From the NCBI GenBank assembly GCA_964559125.1, contig CAZLGW010000016.1:61711-125710 (forward strand): a stretch of DNA of 64,000 nucleotides. Reading direction: 5' to 3'. The notes beneath the pieces were generated by a model that ran no database searches, was not told the DNA's origin, and saw nothing but the letters and a program-made list of their open reading frames with translations. A program made the position numbers and the translations under genes. The DNA comes from Ravibacter sp964559125 (lineage in GTDB: Bacteria > Bacteroidota > Bacteroidia > Cytophagales > Spirosomataceae). Below are positions 8,413-18,096 of the stretch, piece after piece. How positions within the stretch are numbered: the first letter of the stretch is position 1; each line of letters opens with the position of its first letter.

Positions 8413-9495
8413 GTGCCTGCCTATCAAGATTTCACTGTCGCCGACTTTTTGCAGAATGACGGCTTCCGCAACTGGGTATTACAGAAAAATCTCACCGGAG
8501 ACCCCTTCTGGGATAACTTCCTGAAACGCTATCCACAACAACGACAGAACATCCGGCAAGCACGCGTACTCCTGCTTGCACTGCAGGACGAGGTGGAAGA
8601 AGATTTCCCTTCCGAAAAACGTATGGAAGCCTTGTTCGACCGTATTGAGCAGAATACAGGAGAATGGTCTGTAATATCGCTACTCCGCCGGCTCAACGTC
8701 CGGGTCGCAGCATCTGTGCTGCTCATTACCGGTCTTTCGGCCTGGTGGCTCTTCAGTCAGCCCGATGCCACCGTGCCGCATCCGGTAAACCAGGCGGCCC
8801 GACTGGAACCGGAACAGTTTGAAACCGTGGACAACCATACTGCCTTTACAATGGAAATCCAGCTGCCCGACGGTAGTAAAGCTATTCTGGAGCCTCAAAC
8901 ACAACTCATATACCAAAAAGCTTTTACTGATCCCGTCCGGGAAGTTTACCTGTCAGGCGAGGCCTTCTTTGATGTGCAAAGAAACCCTGACCGCCCTTTC
9001 CTGGTCAGGACAGATGCGGTGACCACCAAAGTACTGGGCACCAGCTTTTGGGTCAGGGCCTACGATCGGGACCACCAGGTGAATGTGATCGTAAAAACCG
9101 GGCGCGTATCTGTCTTCCCCTCTCAAAGTGCCGGGAATCCCGATCCGGAAACGGAAGAACTCGTACTTACTCCCAACCAACAAGTTGAATTCACTAAATC
9201 GGATGCGCACTTTGCGCGCTCTCTTGTGGAAAATCCGTTGCCCCTTGTACCGGTCGCGGAACCCAAACACCTCATGTTCCGGAATACTCCGGTTGTCGAA
9301 ATCCTGGAATCGCTGAAAAAAACATATGGTATAGATATCGCTTTTGACAGGTCGCTCCTTGCAAGTTGCCGGCTCACAACCTCGCTGGGCGAGGAAACGC
9401 TGTTTGAAAAGCTGGACATCATCTGTGAAGGGATAGGTGCCGGCTATAAAGTGGTGGATACACAGATTATTTTAGAAAGCAAAGGTTGCGAATAA
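8413..9495 (+). CDS. FecR-family anti-sigma factor (locus 2)
   Basis: This 360-residue protein has an N-terminal cytoplasmic part (about 1-92), one transmembrane helix (about 96-113, VAASVLLITGLSAWWLF), a FecR domain (about 140-250; LPDGSKAILEPQTQL, VYLSGEAFFDV, LGTSFWVRAYD) and a C-terminal DUF4974 domain (about 285-355; FRNTPVVEILESLKKTYGID). The start is the GTG at 8413; the ATG at 8384 is out of frame. It lies 90 bp after the sigma gene and 195 bp before susC, so it is the middle step of a trans-envelope signalling set. It should hold the sigma factor inactive until the SusC at 9691-13059 is engaged. Confidence 0.93.
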   Translation: MPAYQDFTVADFLQNDGFRNWVLQKNLTGDPFWDNFLKRYPQQRQNIRQARVLLLALQDEVEEDFPSEKRMEALFDRIEQNTGEWSVISLLRRLNVRVAASVLLITGLSAWWLFSQPDATVPHPVNQAARLEPEQFETVDNHTAFTMEIQLPDGSKAILEPQTQLIYQKAFTDPVREVYLSGEAFFDVQRNPDRPFLVRTDAVTTKVLGTSFWVRAYDRDHQVNVIVKTGRVSVFPSQSAGNPDPETEELVLTPNQQVEFTKSDAHFARSLVENPLPLVPVAEPKHLMFRNTPVVEILESLKKTYGIDIAFDRSLLASCRLTTSLGEETLFEKLDIICEGIGAGYKVVDTQIILESKGCE

Positions 9496-9567
9496 TACCC
9501 TGCCCTCCGAAAACCTAAATTACCTGCCTATGATAGATAACACCTGATCGTATTTGCCCAATAAAAA

Positions 9568-9594
9568 GCCGGTAACGGTTCCAGCGCTACCGGC
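9568..9594. other. Inverted repeat in the leader between fecR and susC (locus 2)
   Basis: GCCGGTA and TACCGGC form 7-bp arms around a 13-base loop. In the direction of susC transcription the hairpin is preceded by five A residues, so its terminator-like T-run is on the antisense strand. The rest of the 195-bp gap (9496-9690) shows no coding sequence. A hairpin with the same layout (A-run, then stem) precedes the susC of locus 3 (60788-60829). It may be an mRNA leader structure or an antisense terminator. Confidence 0.5.
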
Positions 9595-9690
9595 CTGTAA
9601 TGCCTTCTGAACCTGTGTGGGCAACATCCCCCCGAAAGGGAGATGAGAAGGTTGCTTTTGCGTATTTCATTCACAAAAACAAGACAATCA

Positions 9691-12600
9691 ATGAATAAAA
9701 AGGGACAAATCCAAAAAAAACTGGTCTGCCTCATGAAACTGTCGTTCCTGAATCTTTCGATAGTGATCATTTTTGCGGGGTCGTCGCTGGCTCGCGAGCT
9801 GACGGCCCAGGAACTTCTCAACAGGAAAGTTACACTAAGAATGACCGACTCGGCTCTTACCGAAGTGCTTGCCGGCATTGAAAACCAGACAGGTGTAACA
9901 TTTACCTATCGTCCCAAGCTGGTAAACCTCCGGGAGCGCTTCACCATCCTTGCGGTCAACGAATCAATGGGAGAAGTGCTCACCAGGCTTCTGACCCCGC
10001 TGCAAATCAAATACAGGGTAATCAGCGATAAAGTGATCCTGTCGCCCATGACATCGCCACCCGACGCTCTCAGCGAATCCGGCTTGCAGGTTATGCATCA
10101 CTTGTCTCCGGCGGATATCGCTGTTCTGGGAACCGTCTCCGACGAAAATGGTGAGCCCCTGCCCGGGGTCAGCATTCTCCTAAAGGGTACCCAGCAGGGG
10201 CTGATCACGGATTCGAACGGGAAATTTTCAATTGAAGTCCCTGATGAGCAATCGGTACTGGTTTTCTCTTTTGTAGGCTACCTTACCCAGGAGATAACAG
10301 TAGGAAGCAGGACAATAATTGATATTACGCTTCAAACCGATGAGAAAGCCCTGGAAGAAATTGTCGTGGTGGGATACGGAACTCAGAAAAAGAGCGACCT
10401 GACGGGATCGGTGGTCAGGGCGGATATTTCGGGCATAGGAGAACAGCCCAAGACCTCTTTGCTCCAATTCCTCCAGGGCAATGTCCCGGGCCTGAACATC
10501 GGGCAGGTCAACCGTACCGGGCAGGATCCATCAATGGGGATCAGGGGAGTATCCTCTCTTTCCGGAGAACAAACCCCGCTCATTATCGTAGACAACATTA
10601 TCTTCAGAGGTAATATCATAGACCTGAACCCCAATGACATAGAGTCTGTCGATATTTTGAAGGACGCCAGCGCCACTGCTATTTACGGTTCGCAAGCTTC
10701 TAACGGCGTTATTCTCGTGACGACAAAAAATGGGGGGAAGGCCACAAAGCCGCTCCTGAACTATTCCTTTTATCATGCATTTCAGCAACCTGCCAAAGAA
10801 TTCCCTCTCGAAACTCCGGAGGAATTCATAGAGCGGGTAAACGCAAACGACTTCCTGGTCAGTCGCGACCCGGCTACCGGATACCTGCAAACCAGACCCG
10901 ACTACAACCCGGCAAACCGCTTCAAGGACAACCTGATGATCGATGCTTACAATAAGGGCATTACGACGAACTGGTATGAATTACTGACCAATAAACGTAT
11001 GTATACGGCCAGTCACAATTTCTCAATTTCCAATAAATCAGAAAACAGCGATTACTACCTCTCGCTAGGATATACAGGCCAGAAGGGCAGCATCATTAAC
11101 GACGAATACAGAAGGATCAATGCCAGGATCAACATCAATAACCAGATAAGCAAACGGATACAGGTCGGCCTTCAAAGCTTTATTACCTCGAGCAATTACC
11201 CGGGATACGATATTTCCCCGGACAGACGTTTCTTTTCCCACTACTACGGTCAGAATATCCTGGAAAACGGGGAATACAACCTGTACCCGAATGCGCAGCA
11301 CCTGAACCCAATCCTGGAAGCAAACTCCGAATATGACAACAGAAGGCTGCATCTCTTCGGAAACCTGCATGCAAACATCGACATCCCCTTTATCGACGGG
11401 CTTTCATACCGGGTGAACTTCGGGAATAATTACCGGACTTCCAGTGAATATTCGCACAAGGATTTTGACCTCAACTTCCAGGGAAGCGCCTTTAAGGAGG
11501 AAAGTATATTGTATGATTATACCCTGGATAATATTATCACCTACAACAAAGAGATAGGCAAGGCTCATCGACTGACGCTGACCATACTTTACGGTGTGGA
11601 GAAGCGGCGGTACAACAGCACCCGTGCAGAGGCTTCCGTATTCACCAACCAGCAGTTGGGGTTTAACAGGCTCCAGGCCGGAAACTCGGATTTACAGAGA
11701 GCTTCATCAGCCGCCTGGAATGAAGCCAGCCTCTACAATATGGCCAGGTTATTTTACAGTCTTCACAACAGGTACCTGCTTACCGCCACAATCCGGCGAG
11801 ACGGATTTTCCGGCTTTTCGAAAGAGAATAAGTTCGGCGTGTTCCCTTCCGTATCCGGCGCCTGGAATGTTTTAAACGAACCTTTCCTGCGCGACCGGCT
11901 TTCCTGGCTTAATCAACTGAAAGTAAGAGCTTCCTATGGCGCAACCGGCAACCGTACAATAGGCCGGTACCAGACGCTCGCCAGGGTAGAAAGCGGGTTC
12001 AATTTCGTGGATAACAACGGGGTCCCGGTTTTGACCCAATACATCAATGCGCTTGCCAGCCCTAATTTAAAATGGGAAACCACGCTTGGGATCAATGCGG
12101 GTATTGATTTCGGCATATTCTCCAACCGCGTCAGCGGCTCTGTCGACTATTACGACAATAATACCGTCAACCTGCTTTACAATGTCGATATACCCGGTAT
12201 TAACCGATTCAATACCTTTCCCGACAATCTTGGCAAACTGCATAACAGGGGAATAGAGCTGGCATTGACCACGATCAACCTGAGTAAATCCGATATTAAA
12301 TGGACCACCAATTTCAGCTTTTCCCTGAACAGGAACAGGCTGAAAGAGCTGCTCGGGTTCGATACTGACAACGACGGGAAAGAAGATGACCTCGTATCGG
12401 AAGGACTCTTTATCAATCAACCCCTGAATACGATATTCGATTATCATACCGACGGCAGCCTGTGGCAGGTCAGTGACGAAATACCGGTAGGGTACACACC
12501 CGGCTCCTACAGGATCTCCGACCGGAACGGCAACCAGCAGATCGATCCCGACGACAGGACTATACTGGGACACAGGGATCCCTCTTACCGTTTCGGGATC

Positions 12601-13059
12601 AACAATTCGGTGCACTATAAAAGCTGGACATTCCGTGTATTCATTAATGCGATCCAGGGAGGGAAACGGTACTACCTCGCGCAAGACAATTTTTCGATGG
12701 GGTCTATTAACAGTGACAATCACTATCACCGCCTCTTTCCCGCAAACCTGGATTTCTGGAAACCCGAAAACCCCAACGCCCGGTATCAGTTGCCAGGCGC
12801 TGTAGTAGGAGGCCCCACCACACATCCCTACATTTCGAGAAGCTTTATCAGGCTGCAGGACGTATCGCTCTCCTATAATTTCGACCATTCGCTGATCAGG
12901 AAATGGGGAATGAACACCCTCAGCCTGTTTGCCAGCGGAACCAACCTGGTCACCCTTACCAAATGGCCAGGATGGGATCCCGAAACCGGACAGTCCCTGA
13001 CTTTCAGCGGACTGCCTGTTTTCAGAAGCTACACTGTGGGTCTCAATCTCGAATTTTAA
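9691..13059 (+). CDS. SusC/RagA-family TonB-dependent receptor with STN domain (locus 2)
   Basis: The reading frame is open from 9643, but I choose the ATG at 9691 because it directly precedes a normal signal peptide (MNKKGQIQKKLVCLMKLSFL and following), giving 1122 residues. Domains in order: signal peptide; STN (about 38-110; LTEVLAGIENQTGVTFTYRP); carboxypeptidase-regulatory-like (about 145-225; LKGTQQGLITDSNGKFSIEV); plug (IVVVGYGTQKKSDLTGS); beta-barrel ending in LNLEF. It should import a ligand across the outer membrane together with the SusD at 13075 and signal through the FecR encoded upstream. Barrel sequence is not closely similar to loci 1 and 3, so the substrate probably differs. 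Confidence 0.95.
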   Translation: MNKKGQIQKKLVCLMKLSFLNLSIVIIFAGSSLARELTAQELLNRKVTLRMTDSALTEVLAGIENQTGVTFTYRPKLVNLRERFTILAVNESMGEVLTRLLTPLQIKYRVISDKVILSPMTSPPDALSESGLQVMHHLSPADIAVLGTVSDENGEPLPGVSILLKGTQQGLITDSNGKFSIEVPDEQSVLVFSFVGYLTQEITVGSRTIIDITLQTDEKALEEIVVVGYGTQKKSDLTGSVVRADISGIGEQPKTSLLQFLQGNVPGLNIGQVNRTGQDPSMGIRGVSSLSGEQTPLIIVDNIIFRGNIIDLNPNDIESVDILKDASATAIYGSQASNGVILVTTKNGGKATKPLLNYSFYHAFQQPAKEFPLETPEEFIERVNANDFLVSRDPATGYLQTRPDYNPANRFKDNLMIDAYNKGITTNWYELLTNKRMYTASHNFSISNKSENSDYYLSLGYTGQKGSIINDEYRRINARININNQISKRIQVGLQSFITSSNYPGYDISPDRRFFSHYYGQNILENGEYNLYPNAQHLNPILEANSEYDNRRLHLFGNLHANIDIPFIDGLSYRVNFGNNYRTSSEYSHKDFDLNFQGSAFKEESILYDYTLDNIITYNKEIGKAHRLTLTILYGVEKRRYNSTRAEASVFTNQQLGFNRLQAGNSDLQRASSAAWNEASLYNMARLFYSLHNRYLLTATIRRDGFSGFSKENKFGVFPSVSGAWNVLNEPFLRDRLSWLNQLKVRASYGATGNRTIGRYQTLARVESGFNFVDNNGVPVLTQYINALASPNLKWETTLGINAGIDFGIFSNRVSGSVDYYDNNTVNLLYNVDIPGINRFNTFPDNLGKLHNRGIELALTTINLSKSDIKWTTNFSFSLNRNRLKELLGFDTDNDGKEDDLVSEGLFINQPLNTIFDYHTDGSLWQVSDEIPVGYTPGSYRISDRNGNQQIDPDDRTILGHRDPSYRFGINNSVHYKSWTFRVFINAIQGGKRYYLAQDNFSMGSINSDNHYHRLFPANLDFWKPENPNARYQLPGAVVGGPTTHPYISRSFIRLQDVSLSYNFDHSLIRKWGMNTLSLFASGTNLVTLTKWPGWDPETGQSLTFSGLPVFRSYTVGLNLEF

Positions 13060-13074
13060 AATATCCCGGAGAAA

Positions 13075-14775
13075 ATGAAAACTAAATTCACCCTATATTT
13101 TGCGGTTATATTCACCGCCTTTTTCTCTTCCTGCAATGAACAGAAGTTCCTTGAAGAGATCCCCCTCGATTTTTATTCACCCGAGAATTCTTATATCACC
13201 CTGAAAGATTTCAATGCGGCTATTTACCACCTGCATACGAATTTCAGAACGGAGTTTTACGACAGGAGCGGCGTGATGGTAGCGCCCCGTATTTTCCAGC
13301 ACGGAACAGATTTTTGCGTTTCCCAGGAAGGACTGGGCATCAATCCCAATTATGCCGCGTTTACAGTGCCTACCAGTGACCATATTTACGACGCGGTATG
13401 GCGCCCTGCCTACAACCTGATCTATGACGCCAATGTGATCATCGAGAGAGCTGACGGTCCTTACAGCCAGTTGGGAGACAGCGAAATAAGCGTAGTTAAA
13501 GCTGAAGCAATGTTTTTTAGGGGATATGCCTATAAGATGCTTGCCAATCTCTACGGAGGGGTACCCATCATCCTGGAAGAGGTCAAAAGCCCCAAGCGGG
13601 ATTACGTGCGCGCCACCCGGGAGGAAGTATACCTTCAGGCAGCGGAAGACCTGGCATTTGCTGCGCAAAACCTTCCTGGCATCGATGAAGTAAGCAACGG
13701 CATTCATATCAACCGCCTGGCAGCCTACCATGTATTGTCAGAAGTCTATATTTCCCTGGGGCAGTGGGATAAAGCCATAGAAGCCGCCTCAGTCGTGATC
13801 GATCACCCGGGTGTGGAGCTTATGGCAGAACGGTTCGGCACAAGGGTGTCCGACCCCATCGGCGGTGATTTCTACTGGGATTTATTCCGCCAAGGCAATC
13901 AGAACAGGAATTCCGGCAATAAAGAAGCCATTTGGGTACAACAATGGGAATATAATGTCCCGGGCGGCGGAAGCCACGGCGGCCCAAAATGGATCCGGTT
14001 CTATGTCCCCAGGCTATGGCAGGCCAGCATTACAAACAGCAACGGCACTCCTTTTTCGGTTGTTTTCAGCCCCAACACCTACTGGCACGGAAGAGGCGGC
14101 GGGTTTATGCGGCACAACAATCATTTTTATTATACGATCTGGGAAAAAAGCGGCTGGAACGAAGACATCCGGAATTCAGAACACAACATGATAAGAGACA
14201 TCCAGGTGAATAACCCGAATTCGGAACATCATGGCAAATGGGTAATAAAAGATAACCTCCCACTGGCAAAAAGAGCGGCGACCGATACCCTCCGGGACTG
14301 GTTCCCGGCGATCAGCGGTAAAGCGACCGATCCGGGCGGGCACCCTAAAGCCCTGTGGCTGGATGAATTCGGATCTCTGGGAAGTAGTCCCGAATCCTAC
14401 ACCACTTACCGGGATGAATATACCATCCGTCTCGCCGAAACCTATCTGCTCCGGGCTGAAGCCTGCCTTGGAAAAGGGGACTTACAAAATGCGGCCAACG
14501 ATATCAATGTAGTAAGAGCACGGGCGCAGGCTCCCGCGGCTACGGCTGATGAAATTGACATCGACTATCTACTTGATGAACGTATGAGAGAACTACACAT
14601 AGAAGAATTCAGGCTGCTCACGCTTACCCGGTTGGGAAAACTCGTTGAGAGGGCCCGGAAATACAATGACCTTGGTGGAAACACCTGGCAGGATCACCAC
14701 AACCTGTGGCCCATACCCTATAGTGAAATTGAAAAAAATATTGAAGCAAAACTTGAGCAAAACCCCGGATACTGA
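13075..14775 (+). CDS. SusD/RagB-family nutrient-binding lipoprotein (locus 2)
   Basis: This 566-residue protein starts 15 bp after susC. A lipoprotein signal with lipobox FSSC (Cys about 20) precedes the SusD fold: KAEAMFFRGYAYKMLANLYG in the N-terminal half, and TIRLAETYLLRAEACLGKGD plus DERMRELHIEEFRLLTLTRL in the C-terminal half, ending in KLEQNPGY. It should sit on the cell surface as the lid of the neighbouring SusC. Many Trp, Gly and Asn residues in the central part (about 300-370) suggest a carbohydrate-binding face, which is an inference. It precedes a secreted sulfatase, so sulfated glycans are a reasonable but unproven substrate. Confidence 0.95.
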   Translation: MKTKFTLYFAVIFTAFFSSCNEQKFLEEIPLDFYSPENSYITLKDFNAAIYHLHTNFRTEFYDRSGVMVAPRIFQHGTDFCVSQEGLGINPNYAAFTVPTSDHIYDAVWRPAYNLIYDANVIIERADGPYSQLGDSEISVVKAEAMFFRGYAYKMLANLYGGVPIILEEVKSPKRDYVRATREEVYLQAAEDLAFAAQNLPGIDEVSNGIHINRLAAYHVLSEVYISLGQWDKAIEAASVVIDHPGVELMAERFGTRVSDPIGGDFYWDLFRQGNQNRNSGNKEAIWVQQWEYNVPGGGSHGGPKWIRFYVPRLWQASITNSNGTPFSVVFSPNTYWHGRGGGFMRHNNHFYYTIWEKSGWNEDIRNSEHNMIRDIQVNNPNSEHHGKWVIKDNLPLAKRAATDTLRDWFPAISGKATDPGGHPKALWLDEFGSLGSSPESYTTYRDEYTIRLAETYLLRAEACLGKGDLQNAANDINVVRARAQAPAATADEIDIDYLLDERMRELHIEEFRLLTLTRLGKLVERARKYNDLGGNTWQDHHNLWPIPYSEIEKNIEAKLEQNPGY

Positions 14776-14781
14776 ACCGAC

Positions 14782-14815
14782 AAGGCTGCCTGCCCGTAAA
14801 ACGGCCGGTAGCCTT
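14782..14815. other. Intercistronic hairpin between susD and sulfatase
   Basis: AAGGCT and AGCCTT arms enclose an inner CCGT/ACGG pairing. No T-run follows on the plus strand (A residues follow), so it is not a standard terminator. It may stabilise the upstream susCD message or lower expression of the sulfatase gene. Confidence 0.35.
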
Positions 14816-14883
14816 ATCGAAAAAAAAAGAGTACTGAAAGATATAACGTCCTTAACCCTGTAAACCAGCAAATTATTAACCAG

Positions 14884-17472
14884 ATGATAAAGCCCTTTCT
14901 ATCAAAAGCCAAATGGATTTTTCTTCTTGGAGGAATAGTCTTTACGCTCTCCGGCTTTTCAAACAGCGAAGAAAAACGTCCCAATGTGATCCTCATCATG
15001 GCCGACGATATGGGAATGGAATGCCTGAGCAGCTACGGCAGCCTTTCCTATCACACACCTGTGCTCGACTCACTGGCCGCAAACGGGATCCTGTTTACCA
15101 ATTGCATATCACAACCTCTTTGTACACCGTCGCGCGTACAGCTCATGACAGGCCTCTACAATTATCAGAACTACGATTACTGGGGCAACCTGCGAAAAGG
15201 AGAACCGACTTTCGGCCACCTGATGAAAGATGCCGGATACGCTACCTGTATTGCCGGGAAATGGCAGCTGAACGGCGCTCATAACAAGGACGAAGTCCCG
15301 GATTGGAATGATAACAGCAAGCCCTTCTGTTCCGGATTTGATGAATTCTGCCTCTGGCAGGTAACGCAGCGAAAAGAAGAAGGCGACCGCTATTCAAAGC
15401 CGCTTATCGTGCAGAACGGGAAATATCTCGACACCTCCGAAGATGACTACGGCCCGGATATCTTTTCAAACTATATCCTCGATTTCATTGACCGGAAGAA
15501 GAACGAGCCGTTTTTTGTGTACTATCCTATGGTATTGGTACACGCGCCGTTTGTTCCGACGCCGGATTCAGACGCATGGCGCGATCCTTCCCGCAGGTAT
15601 GAAAAAGACACTACCTATTTCAAGGATATGGTCGGATATGTGGATAAGCTTGTCGGACGCCTCACCCGGCATTTGAAAGCGCTGAACCTGGATCAGAATA
15701 CCGTTATCCTTTTCACCGGAGACAACGGCACCGACCGGTCTGTTTATACACGGACAACCGGCGGGATCGTCAGGGGGGGAAAGGGACTTACTACCGCCAC
15801 CGGAACGCATGTCCCCATGATAGCCTATTGGCCTGATAAAATCCGCGATGGAAAAGTCTATTCAAAACTGGTGGATTTCACCGATTTCGTACCCACATTG
15901 GCCGATCTGGCGGGAGTCGGGCACCCCTCCGGCCTGCACGGGCTGAGTTTTTATCCGCTGCTTACCGGAAACCCTGACTTTGAAGGCAGAATAACCGCTA
16001 CGTGTCATTTCGATCAGCACCCGCTTAGCAAGGACAGGGAATATGCACGCGCCCGGTTTGTGAGGACTGTAAACTATAAGCTTTATCACGACGGACGTTT
16101 CTATAACATCGCCAGAGACATCGGAGAAAAAAAACCTTTAAATAAAAATCAACTGTCAGGTCCCGAGCAAGATACGCTCCGCCTGCTGGAGCAGACCATG
16201 AGAAAACATCCCGTCTGGGTAGAAAAGCAGGCCTCTTCCAAATCGCGTAGTAACTCGTCCTGGACTTCCCATAGCCTCGATCCCAACCCTGCTTCCGGAT
16301 CCGACGGGGTGAAAATGGCGGACGTCAACGGCGACGGTTTTCCTGACCTGGTTACCGGTTTTGAAGAAGATGGTATAAGCCGCATCTATATCAATCCCGG
16401 TCATGATAAAATAAAGAAGCAGCACTGGAAATACGTGGAACTGCCTTCCCCTGATGTAGAAGATGCGCTCCTGGTCGACCTGGACAATAACGGTATCTTC
16501 GACCTGGTTACCGCTTCTGAAGGGGCTACCAACCAGATCATGTTTCACTGGGCGCCCGACAAGCCCGAAGATTACCTCGACGCCTCGAAATGGGTTACCC
16601 AGACTGTTCCGGCTGTAAACGGGCTCAGCGCGTGGATGTTCGCCATCTCCGCAGATATGGATCAGCAGAACGGTATGGATCTGGTCGTCGGCTCTAAACG
16701 TAAGCAGGGTGATTCCGGAGACGACAAGGCGCTGGTAGGCTGGTTGAAATGTCCCGCTAATCCCCGGGATGTCTCCAAATGGTCTTTTCACCCTATATCC
16801 AAAGCGGGCTGGATCATGTCGGTTATCATGCATGATATGAATGGCGACGGGCGCCCCGATATCCTGGTATCTGACCGAAAGAACAGCACGCAGACCGGTG
16901 TGAGATGGCTGGAAAATCCGGGCGCGTCTTCTCCGGGATTCTATTCGGAATGGAAGTCCCGCATGATCGGGACGAACATTAAAGAACCTATGTTCCTGGC
17001 CATATATGATCTGAACGGCGACGGACTCGACGACATACTGGTTCCGGACCTTTATAAAGGCCTGGTTCTACTGGAACAGGCGCGGGACCGTAGCTGGAAA
17101 ACACACCTCATCCCCTACCCCGACTGGGCCGGACCAAGAGGAAAGTCCGTAGCAACAGCCGATATGGACCTCGATGGCCGGCCGGATATCGTCCTGTCAT
17201 TTGAGGAAGAAGGCAAAGTAGCCAGGATCCCGTTTGACGAATACAAAAAGACCGGTAAGTATAGCGTCGTCGGGGCGAAATACGAAGGAAACCCTTTTAC
17301 GGGTAAATGGACTTTCCACAGGATCAGCGACATGAAAGGACGCAAATTCGATCTTGTCAACCTGGTCGACATGGACGGTGACGGCGATCCCGATGTGCTG
17401 ACCAACGATGAAAACGAGGAAGACATCGGGCTCGGGATCATCTGGTATGAAAACCCGGCGATTAAGCCCTGA
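14884..17472 (+). CDS. Secreted sulfatase fused to seven FG-GAP/VCBS repeats
   Basis: This 862-residue protein joins an S1-type arylsulfatase domain (about 33-440) to a repeat domain (about 460-860). The sulfatase part has the metal-binding pair DD (41-42) in ILIMADDMG and the signature C-T-P-S-R (Cys80 to Arg84), whose cysteine is converted to formylglycine by a maturase. A signal peptide covers about 1-26. The C-terminal half holds seven calcium-loop repeats of the type D-x-N-G-D-G-x-x-D near residues 479, 531, 589, 651, 709, 759 and 829 (for example DVNGDGFPDLVTG, DMNGDGRPDILVS, DMDGDGDPDVLTN). Seven such repeats normally close a beta-propeller. It follows susCD of locus 2 and probably removes sulfate from the imported glycan. 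The propeller may bind carbohydrate or the cell surface. Confidence 0.93.
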   Translation: MIKPFLSKAKWIFLLGGIVFTLSGFSNSEEKRPNVILIMADDMGMECLSSYGSLSYHTPVLDSLAANGILFTNCISQPLCTPSRVQLMTGLYNYQNYDYWGNLRKGEPTFGHLMKDAGYATCIAGKWQLNGAHNKDEVPDWNDNSKPFCSGFDEFCLWQVTQRKEEGDRYSKPLIVQNGKYLDTSEDDYGPDIFSNYILDFIDRKKNEPFFVYYPMVLVHAPFVPTPDSDAWRDPSRRYEKDTTYFKDMVGYVDKLVGRLTRHLKALNLDQNTVILFTGDNGTDRSVYTRTTGGIVRGGKGLTTATGTHVPMIAYWPDKIRDGKVYSKLVDFTDFVPTLADLAGVGHPSGLHGLSFYPLLTGNPDFEGRITATCHFDQHPLSKDREYARARFVRTVNYKLYHDGRFYNIARDIGEKKPLNKNQLSGPEQDTLRLLEQTMRKHPVWVEKQASSKSRSNSSWTSHSLDPNPASGSDGVKMADVNGDGFPDLVTGFEEDGISRIYINPGHDKIKKQHWKYVELPSPDVEDALLVDLDNNGIFDLVTASEGATNQIMFHWAPDKPEDYLDASKWVTQTVPAVNGLSAWMFAISADMDQQNGMDLVVGSKRKQGDSGDDKALVGWLKCPANPRDVSKWSFHPISKAGWIMSVIMHDMNGDGRPDILVSDRKNSTQTGVRWLENPGASSPGFYSEWKSRMIGTNIKEPMFLAIYDLNGDGLDDILVPDLYKGLVLLEQARDRSWKTHLIPYPDWAGPRGKSVATADMDLDGRPDIVLSFEEEGKVARIPFDEYKKTGKYSVVGAKYEGNPFTGKWTFHRISDMKGRKFDLVNLVDMDGDGDPDVLTNDENEEDIGLGIIWYENPAIKP

Positions 17473-17650
17473 CCCCCCCTATAGCCCCCCTTTTTCCAGA
17501 CAAAAGTCACCGGCAATAATGATTGTTGTCAGGATCGGCTATTTTCATATTTACAGCTATTTTCTTTTTGAAAAAGGCTTGTACATTCGTCCAGTAGAAG
17601 ATAAAAAGATGTTTTAATATTTTATCCCGTCAACTTAACTCCAAAACGAT

Positions 17651-18091
17651 ATGCTGTCAAAATCACAAGCACGGGCATTCTTCCTGGGTGGGACAGTGGT
17701 CACCTTTCTGATTTTTATCGGATTGACGATTTACTCTTTCGCACCCTCGAACGACCAGTCCAACCATCAGAACATTACGGAACAGGTGATCAGGGGTAAG
17801 CACCTCTGGGAAACTAACAACTGTATGGGTTGTCATACAATCCTGGGTGAAGGCGCATATTACGCGCCGGAGCTTACAAAAGTGGTCGAGAGAAAGGGAG
17901 AGGAGGTGATCAAGGTTATTCTTCAGCTTCCGGTTCCCTGGGCTCCTCACGGACGGAAAATGGTTGCCTATAATATGAGCGACGAAGACGCCGACGCGAT
18001 GATCGCCTATCTTAAATGGATCGGGGAAATCGACCTGAACGGCTTTGAAAGAATTGTTTCACCCCTGGCCAAAGACCAAGACCAACACTAA
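17651..18091 (+). CDS. norC: Nitric oxide reductase cytochrome c subunit
   Basis: This 146-residue protein has one N-terminal membrane anchor (about 8-30) and a periplasmic cytochrome c domain with the heme motif C-M-G-C-H (Cys58, Cys61, His62), followed by GEGAYYAPELTKVVERKG, typical of NorC. A methionine near the end (KMVAYNMSDEDADAMI) could be the sixth heme ligand. It passes electrons to NorB, encoded 5 bp downstream. The 178-bp region before it shows no clear FNR-, NnrR- or NsrR-type palindrome that I can defend. The order norC-norB-norQ-norD-norE-norF matches the classical denitrifier operon. Confidence 0.93.
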   Translation: MLSKSQARAFFLGGTVVTFLIFIGLTIYSFAPSNDQSNHQNITEQVIRGKHLWETNNCMGCHTILGEGAYYAPELTKVVERKGEEVIKVILQLPVPWAPHGRKMVAYNMSDEDADAMIAYLKWIGEIDLNGFERIVSPLAKDQDQH

Positions 18092-18096
18092 CTCCT

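Noticed and set aside
12067..12888. 273-codon minus-strand frame inside susC of locus 2
   Set aside because: No domain, no promoter, and the plus strand encodes a typical SusC barrel here.
17473..17650. FNR- or NnrR-type palindrome before norC
   Set aside because: I looked for TTGAT-N4-ATCAA-like sites and found none that is convincing.
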